Below, in pieces: positions 28,431 through 37,751 of a stretch of 64,000 nt of DNA. This stretch comes from Rhodovulum sp. P5 (GTDB taxonomy: Bacteria > Pseudomonadota > Alphaproteobacteria > Rhodobacterales > Rhodobacteraceae), in assembly GCF_002079305.1 (NCBI RefSeq), contig NZ_CP015039.1:3271501-3335500 (forward strand). Direction: 5' to 3'. The translations under genes and the position numbers were made by a program. Each line of letters opens with the position of its first letter. Position 1 is the first letter of the stretch. The notes under the pieces are model-generated. The model saw only the letters and a program-made list of their open reading frames with translations, did no database searches and was not told where the DNA came from.

Positions 28431-29243
28431 TTACCGATAGGTAGGGTGGAACACGCCCCCCGGCGAGAGCGTGAAGATCTCGCACCCATCCGATGTCACA
28501 CCGATGGAGTGTTCGTATTGTGCCGAAAGCGATTTGTCGCGGGTCACCGCCGTCCAGTCATCGGCCAGCACCTTGGTTTCGGGCCGGCCCAGATTGACCA
28601 TCGGTTCGATGGTGAAGAACATGCCTTCCTCCAGCACGGGCCCGGTGCCCGGCTGTCCGTAATGCAGAACGTTCGGCGGGGCATGGAACACGCGGCCCAG
28701 CCCGTGGCCGCAGAAATCGCGCACCACGCTCATCCGGTTGGCCTCGACATAGGTCTGGATCGCGTGGCCGATATCCCCGAAGGTGTTGCCGGGCTTGACC
28801 GCCTCGATCCCCTTGAAAAGCGCATCATGGGTGACCTCGATCAGCCGTTCGGCCTTGCGCGAGAGTTTCCCGGCCACATACATCCGGCTGGTATCGCCGA
28901 ACCAGCCGTCGACGATAACGGTCACGTCGACATTCAGGATGTCGCCGTCCTTCAGCGTCTTCTCGCCCGGAATGCCATGGCAGACGACATGATTGACCGA
29001 GATGCAGCTGGCATGCTGATAGCCCTTATAGCCGATCGTGGCCGACCGTGCGCCCTTGGCCTCGACCAGTTCGGTGATGACGCGGTCGATTTCACCGGTG
29101 GTCTGGCCGGGCCGGATCAGCGGTATGATCTCGTCGAGGATCTCAGCAGCAATCCTGCCCGCCGCATGCATGCCGGCGAAATCTGCCGGTTCGTAAATGC
29201 GGATATTGTCCTTTGTGCGACGGCCGCCCGATCTTTCGTCCAA
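28431..29243 (-). CDS. map: Methionine aminopeptidase, type I
   Basis: A 270-residue metalloenzyme that removes the initiator Met. Metal ligands are visible in order: D and D in NVDVTVIVDGWFGDTSR, H in FCGHGLGR, E in FTIEPMVN and E in YEHSIGV; the substrate-binding His lies in YKGYQHASC. The start is a TTG at 29243, supported by AAGGAGAA eight bases upstream. Its stop lies 37 bp before the hydrolase gene. Confidence 0.95.
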   Translation of the reverse strand: MDERSGGRRTKDNIRIYEPADFAGMHAAGRIAAEILDEIIPLIRPGQTTGEIDRVITELVEAKGARSATIGYKGYQHASCISVNHVVCHGIPGEKTLKDGDILNVDVTVIVDGWFGDTSRMYVAGKLSRKAERLIEVTHDALFKGIEAVKPGNTFGDIGHAIQTYVEANRMSVVRDFCGHGLGRVFHAPPNVLHYGQPGTGPVLEEGMFFTIEPMVNLGRPETKVLADDWTAVTRDKSLSAQYEHSIGVTSDGCEIFTLSPGGVFHPTYR

Positions 29244-29308
29244 GGGGCTTCTCCTTACCTAATTGGTCCCAACTGATAGGACGGTGCGGCGACAAATTCC
29301 AGTACCCG

Positions 29309-30025
29309 CTAGGACGCGGGGTCCAGATGCACCTCAATCGCGTCGGCCATGTCGATGCCGTCGGTGCCGATCTTGGTCCCATGGCACAGGATCTGCACCC
29401 CGGCGTCGTGTGCCTCGCGGCAGGCCTTGGCATAGGCCGGGTCGATATCGCCGGCCAGACGGAAGCGGCGGCAGTCGGTGCGCTGGACAAGGTAGACCAG
29501 AACCGACCGGTGCCCGGCGGCGACCATCGCGGCCAGTTCCTCCATGTGGCGCGCGCCGCGGGTGGTGACGCTGTCGGGAAACTCCGCCCAGTCGTCGGTG
29601 CGCCGCAGGTGGACGTTTTTTACCTCGACATAGGTCTGGGGCAGGCCCGGTTCGGTCAGCAGGAAATCAACGCGGCTTCTCTGCCCGTATTTCACCTCTG
29701 CCCGGATGCCGGAATAGGAGGCAAGTTCCGGGATATGTCCGGCCTCCAGCGCCTCGCGCACCACGCGGTTGGGCAGGCTCGCATCGATGCCCGCCCAGTT
29801 GCCGCCCTCCAGTTCCACCAGCCGCCAGCCATAGCGCAGCTTGCGGCGCGGATCGTCGTTCGGTTCAAGCCAGACGGGCAGGCCCGGGTCTTTCAGGCCC
29901 AGCATCGCGCCGGGGTTCGGGCAATGGGCCACGACCTCTTCGCCGGTGTCCAGCGTGACATCGGCCAGAAATCTGTTGTACCGGCGCGTCAGCCGGCCGC
30001 GGACAAGGGGAACCTCGAAATTCAT
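29309..30025 (-). CDS. sfsA: SfsA-family nuclease
   Basis: A 238-residue protein of the SfsA family (sugar-fermentation-stimulation protein, a DNA/RNA-binding nuclease). The ATG at 30025 gives MNFEVPLVRGRLTRRYNRFLAD, the standard family N-terminus. CPNPGAMLGL, SRVDFLL, YVEVKNVHLRR (PD-(D/E)XK-like core) and TTRGARHMEEL are conserved blocks. It lies upstream of map in the same direction, 65 bp apart, a frequent alphaproteobacterial order. Confidence 0.93.
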   Translation of the reverse strand: MNFEVPLVRGRLTRRYNRFLADVTLDTGEEVVAHCPNPGAMLGLKDPGLPVWLEPNDDPRRKLRYGWRLVELEGGNWAGIDASLPNRVVREALEAGHIPELASYSGIRAEVKYGQRSRVDFLLTEPGLPQTYVEVKNVHLRRTDDWAEFPDSVTTRGARHMEELAAMVAAGHRSVLVYLVQRTDCRRFRLAGDIDPAYAKACREAHDAGVQILCHGTKIGTDGIDMADAIEVHLDPAS

Positions 30026-30246
30026 GGCTCGCAGGTACCGCCCCGAATGCGCGGCGACAAGGGACGCGTGACGCTGGTGTCCGCGCCCGAGACGCCCCTT
30101 TCGCCCCAATTGTCGGCAAGTTCCGCGGCGATGCCGCCAAGGCGCACATTTCTCAACCCCGTCTTCAGGCTTTTCGGCAACTGGGTTGAGACGGGGCGAA
30201 TGTCCCGATAGATGCTATGCAGGGCCTAAACCCAAGGGCGAACGCG

Positions 30247-30987
30247 ATGTTCGATGTGATGCGCGGCATGACGGCACAGATCGCGGGGACGATCCGCGAC
30301 CTTGCGCCCATCGTTCTGGTGGTGGGGTTCTTCCAGATCGTCGTGCTGCGCCAGCCTGTCGATGGGCTCGGCGAAATCGCCTTTGGCCTGCTGTTCGTGA
30401 TGGCGGGGCTTGCGATCTTCATCCAGGGGCTGGAGATGGCGCTGTTCCCCATCGGGGAATCGCTGGCCGACGCCTTCGCGCAAAAGGGCTCTCTCTTCTG
30501 GCTTCTGGCCTTTGCCTTCGGGCTGGGCTTTGGCACGACGGTGGCTGAACCGGCCCTGATCGCCGTGGCGGCCGAGGCGGCGGGCATCATGGCCGAGGGC
30601 GGCGCGATCCCGAAAACCGAAAGCGCGACGGAGGGCTATGCGCTGGCGCTGCGCTATACCGTGGCCGTGTCGGTGGGCACGTCCATCGTGATCGGCGTCT
30701 GGCGCATCCTCAAGGGCTGGCCGATCCAGTGGTTCATCATCGCGGGCTATATCCTTGTCGTGGCGCTGACCACCGTGGCGCCCGCGGAAATCATCGGCAT
30801 CGCTTACGACTCCGGCGGGGTCACGACCTCGACCATCACGGTGCCGCTGGTCACCGCACTGGGCGTCGGGCTGGCCTCTGCCATCAAGGGGCGCAACCCG
30901 ATGGTGGACGGTTTCGGCCTGATCGCCTTTGCCAGTCTGCTGCCCATCGTCTTCGTGCTTCTCTTCGGGATCGTGGTGCAGGGATGA
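30247..30987 (+). CDS. DUF1538 membrane protein, first copy
   Basis: 246 residues from ATG 30247 (AAGGG site 8 bases before; an in-frame ATG at 30217 is less likely). About six or seven hydrophobic helices. Conserved blocks are [18 protein letters not shown] (about 98-115) and [17 protein letters not shown] (about 190-206). The same two blocks recur in the next gene, so the two proteins are paralogous halves. DUF1538 has no known function; the helix-breaking GGVTTST and the membrane-buried AEP motif look like a transport pathway. First gene of a five-gene overlapping operon. Confidence 0.85.
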   Translation: MFDVMRGMTAQIAGTIRDLAPIVLVVGFFQIVVLRQPVDGLGEIAFGLLFVMAGLAIFIQGLEMALFPIGESLADAFAQKGSLFWLLAFAFGLGFGTTVAEPALIAVAAEAAGIMAEGGAIPKTESATEGYALALRYTVAVSVGTSIVIGVWRILKGWPIQWFIIAGYILVVALTTVAPAEIIGIAYDSGGVTTSTITVPLVTALGVGLASAIKGRNPMVDGFGLIAFASLLPIVFVLLFGIVVQG

Positions 30988-31787
30988 CAGGCTGGGCAGA
31001 TCATCTTCTGGCGACCTTTCTGGGCACCCTTCGGGACGTCGCCCCGATTGCCGCCATTCTGGTCGGCTTTCAAGTCGGCGTGTTGCGCCGCAAGGTGCCG
31101 CATCTGCGCAAGGTTCTGATCGGGTCCTTCTACGTGGTCCTGGGGCTGGCGCTGTTCCTCTTCGGGCTGGAACAGGCCCTGTTCCCGCTGGGGGAGATGA
31201 TGGCGCAAAGCCTGACCGACCCGGCCTTCGTCGCGGGCGGCAAGCCGGTCGCGTCGCTGGTCTGGCACGATTATTACTGGACCTACATCTTCGCCTTTGC
31301 CATCGGCTTTGCCACCACCATCGCCGAACCTTCGCTGATCGCCGTGGCGCTGAAGGCGAAGGAGGTTTCGGCGGGCGGCATCACCGCCTGGGGGCTGCGC
31401 ATCGCGGTGGCCATCGGCGTCGCGCTCAGCCTGTCGGTGGGGACGTTCCGGATCGTCACGGGCACGCCGCTCTATCTCTATATGATCGTGGGCTATCTGA
31501 TCGTTGTCGTGCAGACGATATTCGCGCCGCGGATGATCGTGCCCCTGGCCTATGATTCCGGCGGGGTCACGACCTCGACCGTCACGGTGCCGCTGGTGGC
31601 CGCGCTTGGGCTGGGGCTCGCCTCCACCGTGCCGGGGCGCAGCCCGCTTCTGGACGGTTTCGGACTGATTGCGCTTGCGAGTCTCTTTCCCATGATCACG
31701 GTGATGGGCTATGCCCAGATCAGCGCCTGGCGTGCCGGGCGCGTGCGCGGTGCAAAGGACGCCGCGGCGGAAGGAGGGCCGCCATGA
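30984..31787 (+). CDS. DUF1538 membrane protein, second copy
   Basis: 267 residues. The ATG overlaps the TGA of the first DUF1538 gene (ATGA). It has the same six-to-seven-helix layout with [18 protein letters not shown] (about 110-127) and [17 protein letters not shown] (about 189-205). It carries an extra loop after helix 3 ([20 protein letters not shown]). It probably pairs with the first copy as a heteromeric membrane unit. It overlaps the P-II-like gene by four bases. Confidence 0.85.
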   Translation: MTGWADHLLATFLGTLRDVAPIAAILVGFQVGVLRRKVPHLRKVLIGSFYVVLGLALFLFGLEQALFPLGEMMAQSLTDPAFVAGGKPVASLVWHDYYWTYIFAFAIGFATTIAEPSLIAVALKAKEVSAGGITAWGLRIAVAIGVALSLSVGTFRIVTGTPLYLYMIVGYLIVVVQTIFAPRMIVPLAYDSGGVTTSTVTVPLVAALGLGLASTVPGRSPLLDGFGLIALASLFPMITVMGYAQISAWRAGRVRGAKDAAAEGGPP

Positions 31788-32137
31788 AATTCAAGATGAT
31801 CCTTGTCATTACCAAGGACGAGAAGACCGATCTTGTGACCGAGACGGCCCGGGCCCACGGGGCCACGGGCATGACGGTTATCACGAATGTCCGGGGCGAG
31901 GGGCTGAAGCCGAAGAAAAGCTTCATGGGCCTGACCGTCGAAGGGCAGCGCGACATCGTCATCCTGCTGGTGGAAGAACATATCAGCCGCCACATCCTGG
32001 AGGAAATCGCGCGCGCCGCGGGGTTTGAGAATGAACCGGGCGTCGGCGTCGCCATGCAGATCGACATCGAGGACGTGATCGGCCTTGGCACGCAGATCGC
32101 CTCGATCCGCCATGAGATCGAGGAGGAAGACCTGTGA
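31784..32137 (+). CDS. Divergent P-II-like regulatory protein
   Basis: 117 residues with the P-II ferredoxin-like fold pattern: beta1 KMILVITKDEKTDLV, beta2 GMTVITNVRGEG, a T-loop-like segment LKPKKSFMGLTVEGQ, then DIVILLVEEH. Compared with the two GlnK proteins of this window it lacks the uridylylated Tyr51 and the GDGKIF B-loop (replaced by GVGVAMQIDIEDVIG). It should therefore not be a GlnD substrate, and its nucleotide binding may differ. ATG overlaps the second DUF1538 stop; its stop overlaps the CBS gene start. Confidence 0.8.
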   Translation: MKFKMILVITKDEKTDLVTETARAHGATGMTVITNVRGEGLKPKKSFMGLTVEGQRDIVILLVEEHISRHILEEIARAAGFENEPGVGVAMQIDIEDVIGLGTQIASIRHEIEEEDL

Positions 32138-32547
32138 CCGGGCGACAGTTCACATCCGTGGCCGAGGTGATGAGCCAAAAGTTGCAGACCATCAACGGGC
32201 TTGCCACGGTGCAGCAGGCCATCGACCAGATGAAAGAGGCGCGGGTCGGTTCCCTGATCATCGAACGCCGCCACGACGGCGACGAATTCGGTCTGGTGAC
32301 CGTCTATGACATCGCGGCAAAGGTTGTCGCGGAAAACCGCAGCTTCGACCGGGTGTCGGTGTATGAAATCATGACCAAGCCGGTGGTGACCGTCTCGGCG
32401 GACATGAACATCAAATACGCGATCCGGTTGCTGGCGCGGCTTTGCATGACGCGGGCGCTTGTGACCAAGGGCGACGAACTCGTCGGGATCGTCACCCAGC
32501 GCGACATGGTGGTGCGCTTCGCCGACGACAGTCACCGGCCCGCATGA
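32134..32547 (+). CDS. Two-CBS-domain protein
   Basis: 137 residues made of two CBS motifs and little else: residues about 8-62 (VAEVMSQKLQTINGLATVQQ) and about 73-130 (VYEIMTKPVVTVSADMNIKY). CBS pairs bind adenine nucleotides such as AMP or ATP and gate partner proteins. GTG start inside the P-II-like stop (GTGA) with GAGGAGGAAG upstream. Its TGA overlaps the ATG of the following capsule-type gene. Probably a second nucleotide-sensing subunit of the DUF1538 system. Confidence 0.88.
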   Translation: MTGRQFTSVAEVMSQKLQTINGLATVQQAIDQMKEARVGSLIIERRHDGDEFGLVTVYDIAAKVVAENRSFDRVSVYEIMTKPVVTVSADMNIKYAIRLLARLCMTRALVTKGDELVGIVTQRDMVVRFADDSHRPA

Positions 32548-33673
32548 TTGTCTGGCTGGCCGGCTGGACCCGCCGCAAGGACGCGATCTTTCGTGCGGTG
32601 ACTGACGCGGCCGGCGGTGGCACGCGCCTTGCCGTCATCGGGCTGTCGTTCCGGGGGTTCCCCGAGACACGCGCACGAACCGAGGCCGCGCTGGCCGTGG
32701 CCAAGCGGCAGCCCAAGGGGTGGCTGGGACGGCGGCTGAAACGGGCGCTGATCGGGGCGCAATACAACTGGTCCCGGCGCTATTTCACCCGCCACCGCGA
32801 CGCTGTTGCGATGTGCTGGAACGGGCTGACGGGATCCCGCCGCGCGTTCATGGAAGGCGCGCGCGATGCCGGGGCCGGGCGGCTTTATGCCGAGCTGGCG
32901 CCCTTTCCGGGGCGTGTGACGCTGGACCCCGCTGGGGTGAATGCGAAAAACGGCCTGCCGCGCGTGGGGCAGTTCTACCTCGACTGGGCGGCGAATAACC
33001 CTGACGACGCGGGGCAGGACTGGCGTGCGCTGGGCGCGGGCTGACCGCCCGTCCGTCTCGCCGGGCGGATGTGGGGCAGGGCGATGCGGGGGCGCTGGCG
33101 CAGGCCGGTCGGTTCCTGTTCTGCCCGTTGCAGGTGCCCAATGACAGCCAGATCACGCTGTTTTCCGGCTGGACCGGCAGTGTCGAGGGCATGATCGCTG
33201 CCCTTGCGCGCACGGCCCGCGCCCTGCCCGAAGGCTGGCATATTCGGCTGAAGGAACACCCCTCGGCCCGCGTTTCGCTGGCCGGGGCGCTGGACCGGGC
33301 GGTTGCGGACAGCGGTGGGCGGCTGGTCGTGGACAACGCGACCGACAGCTTTGCCCAGATCTCGGCCTCAGACGGGGTGATCACGATCAATTCCTCAATG
33401 GGATTGCAGGCGTTCTTCTTCGACAAGCCGGTCATCGTTCTGGGGCAGGCGTTCTTTGCCATCCCTGGCCTTGTCACCTGTGCGGGCTCCGAGGCTGCGC
33501 TGGCCGAGGCGCTGGCCGCCCCTGATCGGTTGGATTATGACCCTGCCTTGCGCGCGGCGTTCATGTCCTATCTCGACCGGGTCTACTACCCCCGTGTCAC
33601 CGACTTGCCCGACGGTCGGGTCGAGATCGACGCCGACGCCCTGGCCGCGAAACTCCGCGCCGCGCGGCGCTGA
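32544..33673 (+). pseudogene. Capsule-polysaccharide (KpsS/LipB-like) gene with a frameshift
   Basis: The first part (32544-33044, 166 residues, MIVWLAGWTRRKDAIF...) ends in ALGAG-stop. Reading resumes without a gap in the -1 frame (LTARPSRRADVG, from 33041) to 33673 with LFCPLQVPNDSQITLFSGW, IRLKEHPSARVSL and GVITINSSMGLQAFFFDKPV. The two halves together make one 376-residue protein of capsule-synthesis type if one base is added. The fault lies in GCGGGCTG at 33036-33043, where a GGGG run would restore the frame. Either a sequencing error or a recent inactivating deletion. Its ATG overlaps the CBS stop. Confidence 0.75.
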
Positions 33674-33750
33674 ACGGGCCTTTCGTCCGGCGGGGCTTTG
33701 CTGTATGGCTGCCGCCCGTTACCTATTTCCGATGTCAGAGGAGCCACCCG

Positions 33751-34773
33751 ATGGGCTACAGGGTCGCCGTTGTCGGCGCCACGGGGAACGTGGGCCGCGA
33801 AATGCTGAACATTCTGGCCGAGCGCCAGTTTCCCGTGGACGAGATCGCAGCGCTTGCCTCGCGCCGGTCTCTCGGGACCGAGGTCAGCTTTGGCGACAAG
33901 ACCCTCAAGACCCAGGATCTGGCGCAGTTCGATTTCACCGGCTGGGACATTGCCCTTTTCGCCATCGGTTCTGGCCCGACCAAGGAATACGCGCCGAAGG
34001 CCGCCAAGGCCGGCTGCGTGGTGATCGACAACTCATCGCTCTATCGCTACGACCCGGACATTCCGCTGATCGTGCCGGAGGTGAATGCCGACGCGATCGA
34101 GGGCTATGCCAAACGCAACATCATCGCCAACCCCAACTGCTCTACCGCGCAGATGGTCGTGGCGCTGAAACCGCTGCATGATCGCGCGAAGATCAAGCGC
34201 GTCGTGGTGTCGACCTATCAGTCGGTGTCGGGCGCGGGCAAGGAAGGCATGGACGAACTTTGGGACCAGACCAAGGGGATGTATGTGCCCGGGCAGGAAA
34301 AGGACCCCGCCAAGTTCACCAAGCAGATCGCCTTCAACGTGATCCCGCATATCGATGTCTTTCTCGATGACGGCTCCACCAAGGAAGAGTGGAAGATGGT
34401 CGCCGAGACGAAGAAGATCGTCGACCCCGCGATCAAGGTCACGGCCACCTGCGTGCGCGTGCCGGTCTTTGTGGGCCATTCCGAGGCGATCAATATCGAG
34501 TTCGAGGACTTCCTCGACGAGGATGAGGCGCGCGACATCCTGCGCGAGGCGCCGGGGATCATGGTGGTCGATAAGCGCGAGGACGGCGGTTACGTCACCC
34601 CGGTCGAATGCGTGGGCGATTTCGCCACCTATGTCAGCCGCATCCGGCAGGATTCCACCATCGAGAACGGCCTGAACATCTGGTGCGTGTCCGACAACCT
34701 GCGCAAGGGCGCCGCGTTGAACGCGGTTCAGATCGCAGAAGTCCTCGGCCAACGGGTGCTGAAGAAGGGGTGA
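33751..34773 (+). CDS. asd: Aspartate-semialdehyde dehydrogenase
   Basis: A 340-residue enzyme reducing aspartyl phosphate to aspartate semialdehyde for Lys, Met and Thr synthesis. VAVVGATGNVGREML is the NADPH-binding loop, the catalytic Cys is C130 in NPNCSTAQM, and the substrate Arg and catalytic His lie in RVPVFVGHSE. Length and start are standard. A single gene with a strong terminator behind it. Its product is also the end point of ectoine degradation suggested at 21-24 kb. Confidence 0.97.
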   Translation: MGYRVAVVGATGNVGREMLNILAERQFPVDEIAALASRRSLGTEVSFGDKTLKTQDLAQFDFTGWDIALFAIGSGPTKEYAPKAAKAGCVVIDNSSLYRYDPDIPLIVPEVNADAIEGYAKRNIIANPNCSTAQMVVALKPLHDRAKIKRVVVSTYQSVSGAGKEGMDELWDQTKGMYVPGQEKDPAKFTKQIAFNVIPHIDVFLDDGSTKEEWKMVAETKKIVDPAIKVTATCVRVPVFVGHSEAINIEFEDFLDEDEARDILREAPGIMVVDKREDGGYVTPVECVGDFATYVSRIRQDSTIENGLNIWCVSDNLRKGAALNAVQIAEVLGQRVLKKG

Positions 34774-34783
34774 CGAGCGCCCG

Positions 34784-34808
34784 GAAAACGGTCCGGGGGA
34801 CCGTTTTC
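34784..34808 (+). terminator. Terminator of asd
   Basis: A perfect 11-bp inverted repeat GAAAACGGTCC / GGACCGTTTTC with loop GGG, 11 bases after the stop. The four T residues lie inside the stem's 3' arm. Confidence 0.75.
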
Positions 34809-35118
34809 AGCGAGGAACGGGCGGAGCCCCGATACGGCCGCGGTCCGGGGCGTCAGCCCTGGCGACGGCTCCCGGGGGAGCGTTCGAGCCTCGAACGGGC
34901 GGAGGCCCGGGGAAGGCCCGGCCCAGTGGGGCAGACCCGGCCAAGGCTGACCGCCACTTCTCTCCATCTTTATAGGAAACGGATGGTCCGGCGGGGTTGA
35001 TTGCTGCGGGGATCGGCGTCGTCTGTGCGGCAGCGGGAAGACCAGCGCGGAACAGAGGGGCGTCAGCCCCGCCCCGCCGTGGCCCCTCTGCCGAGGCTAA
35101 CGCCCGCGCCGACCACCC
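34809..35118. other. Gene-free GC-rich stretch
   Basis: 310 bp between asd and the carbonic anhydrase end. It has an imperfect direct repeat (AACGGGCGGAGCCCCG near 34816 and AACGGGCGGAGGCCCG near 34897) and several short GC palindromes. No credible ORF or RNA. Confidence 0.4.
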
Positions 35119-35769
35119 TCAAACCGGCAAGAACCGCCCCTTTTCGGGATCGTAGCATTCCACCACGCCCGCGCCGATGTCGTTCCACAGCCCGTGCAGC
35201 GCCAGTTCCTCGGCCTCGACGGCGGCCTGGACGAAGGGGAAGCTCATCAGGTTTTCCAGCGACACCAGAACCGCGTCCTTTTCCATCGTCTCCAGACGTG
35301 CGGCCTCATCCTCGATCCCGGCATGGCGGTCATAGGCGGGGCGCAGGATGTCCATCCAGCGGCCGATGAAGCTGGTCTTTTCCTCAAGCTGGGGCGCCTT
35401 GCCCGCGCACATGTCGTGGCAGCCGCGCACGCCCCCGCAATTGGAATGCCCCAGGACCAGCAGGTTCGCGACCTTCAGCACGGTCACCGCATATTCCACC
35501 GCCGCCGAGGTGCCGTGGTAATCGCCGTCCGGCGCATAGGGCGGCACCAGCCCCGCGATGTTGCGATGGATGAAGAACTCTCCCTCATCCGCGCCGAAGA
35601 TCGAGGTGACGTGAATCCGCGAGTCGCAGCACGAGATGATCATCGCCCGCGGGCGCTGCCCGTCTTCGGCCAGACGGCGGTACCACGCCTTGTTCTCGGC
35701 ATGGGTCGTCGCCTTCCAACCGTGATAGCGCTGGACGAGATATTGCGGCAACGGGCGGGCGGTCTTCAT
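35119..35769 (-). CDS. Beta-carbonic anhydrase
   Basis: A 216-residue zinc enzyme interconverting CO2 and bicarbonate. Zinc site and catalytic residues are visible as SCCDSRI (C47, D49, R51) and GHSNCGG (His and Cys ligands about 60 residues later); IAGLVPPY is the family's loop. I choose ATG 35769 (MKTARPLPQYL), which has GGAG six bases upstream; ATG 35781 is an alternative. Single gene. Confidence 0.94.
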   Translation of the reverse strand: MKTARPLPQYLVQRYHGWKATTHAENKAWYRRLAEDGQRPRAMIISCCDSRIHVTSIFGADEGEFFIHRNIAGLVPPYAPDGDYHGTSAAVEYAVTVLKVANLLVLGHSNCGGVRGCHDMCAGKAPQLEEKTSFIGRWMDILRPAYDRHAGIEDEAARLETMEKDAVLVSLENLMSFPFVQAAVEAEELALHGLWNDIGAGVVECYDPEKGRFLPV

Positions 35770-35913
35770 TCCGGTCTCCATCTTCTGTTCGGTGTCGGTG
35801 AATAAAGGGCATTTGGGGGGAATTCGAGGGATTTCGGACACGGCCCGAAACGCTTTCTTGACCCTGCCGCGCATAGGGTGCCCGCGGTGGGTGTGGTGAT
35901 CGGAGGGTATTGC

Positions 35914-36294
35914 GTGTCGCCTGTATTTAATTTGCGGCCGGATGAGCCGTTACGGCTCGATTCGGAGCGTCTGGCGGACATGTTCGTTGATCTGGGCGAG
36001 GCCCGGGCCGAGGGCCTGATCGAGATGTCCGTCGGCCGGATCGAGGAATTGCTGGCCCGGCTCGCGATTGCCGCGGAGGACGGGCGGCCCGAAACCTGTG
36101 CCGGTCTGGCGCGGGAAATTCGGGCGGTCAGCGACATGATCGGGTTGTTGAGCCTGTCCTGGGCGGCCCGGGGTGTGGAACGCGCGGCGCTGTCGCGCGA
36201 TCCTGTGGCATTGGCGGCAACGCGGGACCGGCTGCGCCGGATGGCGCTGCGGTCGTTCCGGTTGACAGAGGAGCTTCGGCACCGGTCCGGCTGA
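35914..36294 (+). CDS. Small helical protein of unknown function
   Basis: 126 residues from a GTG at 35914 chosen because GGAGGG lies 6-7 bases before it; upstream GTG codons have no such site. Sequence (V)SPVFNLRPDEPLRLD, then almost entirely amphipathic helices with many Arg, Ala, Leu and Glu. The pattern suggests a helical bundle like an HPt module, but no phosphorylatable His motif is present. No homologue recognised. 74 bp before the M17 peptidase and probably cotranscribed. Confidence 0.6.
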   Translation: MSPVFNLRPDEPLRLDSERLADMFVDLGEARAEGLIEMSVGRIEELLARLAIAAEDGRPETCAGLAREIRAVSDMIGLLSLSWAARGVERAALSRDPVALAATRDRLRRMALRSFRLTEELRHRSG

Positions 36295-36368
36295 TACGGC
36301 TTGCGGGCGGCACACAGGCAGGTAGGGTCGGGGCATCCCTGACCTGATACCTGTAGGAGGCCTTGCCC

Positions 36369-37751
36369 ATGCCGCCCCGTTTTGCCGATCCCTCCGACGC
36401 GTCCCTGCCGCTCCACGTGGTTGCCGAGGATCGATTGGACGATTGGCGCAGTGCGCTGCCGCCGATGCAGGCGGCGTGGCTCGATGCCGTGGGCTTTGCC
36501 GCGGCCCCGGGAGAGGTCCAGCCGCTGCCCGCGGCGGGTGGCGGGCTTGCCGGCGCGGTGGCCGGTTATGGCACTGCCAAGGCGCGGGCGCGCGGGCGCT
36601 TCCATCTGGCGGGGGGCGCGGCGCGTTTGCCTGCAGGTGCCTACCATCTGGAAGCCGATCTCGAAGGTCCCGCGCTGGAGGCCGAGGCGCTGGGGCTTCT
36701 GCTCGCCGCCTATCGGTTCGACCGGTACAAGACCCAGAAACCCCTTGCCGCGCGGTTCAAGGCCCCCGCAGGGATCGACGCCGCGCGGGTGGAGGCGATG
36801 GCAGCGGGCGAATGCCTGACCCGCGACCTGATCAACACGCCTGCCTGCGACATGGGACCCGAGGCGCTGGAAGCGGCCCTTTTCGATCTGGCCGCCCGCC
36901 ACGGGGGCACGGCGCGGGCGATCCGGGGCGATGACCTGCTGGCGCAGAACTTCCCCCTGATCCATGCGGTCGGACGTGCCGGGCCGCAGGCGCCACGGCT
37001 GCTGGAGATGACTTGGGGCGATGCCGGGCCGCGGCTGACGCTGGTCGGCAAGGGGGTGTGTTTCGACACCGGCGGGCTGGATATCAAGCCCGCGGCGTCG
37101 ATGGGGTTGATGAAAAAGGATATGGGTGGCGCGGCCACCGTGCTGGGGCTGGCCGACATGATCATGGCGCTGAACCTGCCCCTGCAACTGCGCGTGTTGG
37201 TGCCCGCGGTGGAAAACAGCGTGTCGTCGAACGCCTTTCGCCCGCAGGACATCCTGACCGCGCGCAATGGCCTGACGGTGGAGGTAAACAACACCGATGC
37301 CGAAGGGCGGCTGGTTCTGGCCGATGCGCTGGCCCTTGCGGCAGAGGAAGACAGCGACTGCCTGATCTCGATGGCCACGCTGACCGGCGCGGCGCGGGTG
37401 GCGGTCGGCCCCGATCTGGCCCCGTTCTACACCGATGACGACGCGGTCGCCGCGGCCTTGGCGGGCAAGGCCGGCGATATGGCCGACCCGGTTTGGCGGA
37501 TGCCGTTCCATGCGCCTTATGACACGATGCTTGAACCGGCGATCGCGGATCTCGACAACGCGCCCTCGGGCGGGTTTGCGGGTTCCATCACCGCGGCGCT
37601 GTTCCTGCGGCGGTTCGTGGGACAGGCGCGCTATGCGCATTTCGACATCTATGGCTGGCAACCCGCCGATGCCCCGGCCCGGCCCAAGGGCGGCGTGGGG
37701 CAGGGCGCGCGCGCCATTCTGGCGGCCTTGCCCGAGGTTCTGTGCCTGTGA
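36369..37751 (+). CDS. M17 leucyl aminopeptidase family protein
   Basis: A 460-residue cytosolic metallopeptidase. Metal and catalytic residues occur in VGKGVCFDTGGLDIKP (Lys, Asp), the MGLMKKDMGGAA helix and the M17 signature NTDAEGRL. The N-terminal domain is short and unlike PepA, matching the alphaproteobacterial PepA-like subgroup. ATG at 36369 follows AGGAGG by 8 bases. Its stop overlaps the GTG start of the next gene. Confidence 0.92.
   Translation: MPPRFADPSDASLPLHVVAEDRLDDWRSALPPMQAAWLDAVGFAAAPGEVQPLPAAGGGLAGAVAGYGTAKARARGRFHLAGGAARLPAGAYHLEADLEGPALEAEALGLLLAAYRFDRYKTQKPLAARFKAPAGIDAARVEAMAAGECLTRDLINTPACDMGPEALEAALFDLAARHGGTARAIRGDDLLAQNFPLIHAVGRAGPQAPRLLEMTWGDAGPRLTLVGKGVCFDTGGLDIKPAASMGLMKKDMGGAATVLGLADMIMALNLPLQLRVLVPAVENSVSSNAFRPQDILTARNGLTVEVNNTDAEGRLVLADALALAAEEDSDCLISMATLTGAARVAVGPDLAPFYTDDDAVAAALAGKAGDMADPVWRMPFHAPYDTMLEPAIADLDNAPSGGFAGSITAALFLRRFVGQARYAHFDIYGWQPADAPARPKGGVGQGARAILAALPEVLCL

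Noticed and set aside
30729..30983. A longer start for the second DUF1538 protein
   Set aside because: The extension overlaps the first DUF1538 gene out of frame and is not membrane-like; ATG 30984 gives the normal family start.
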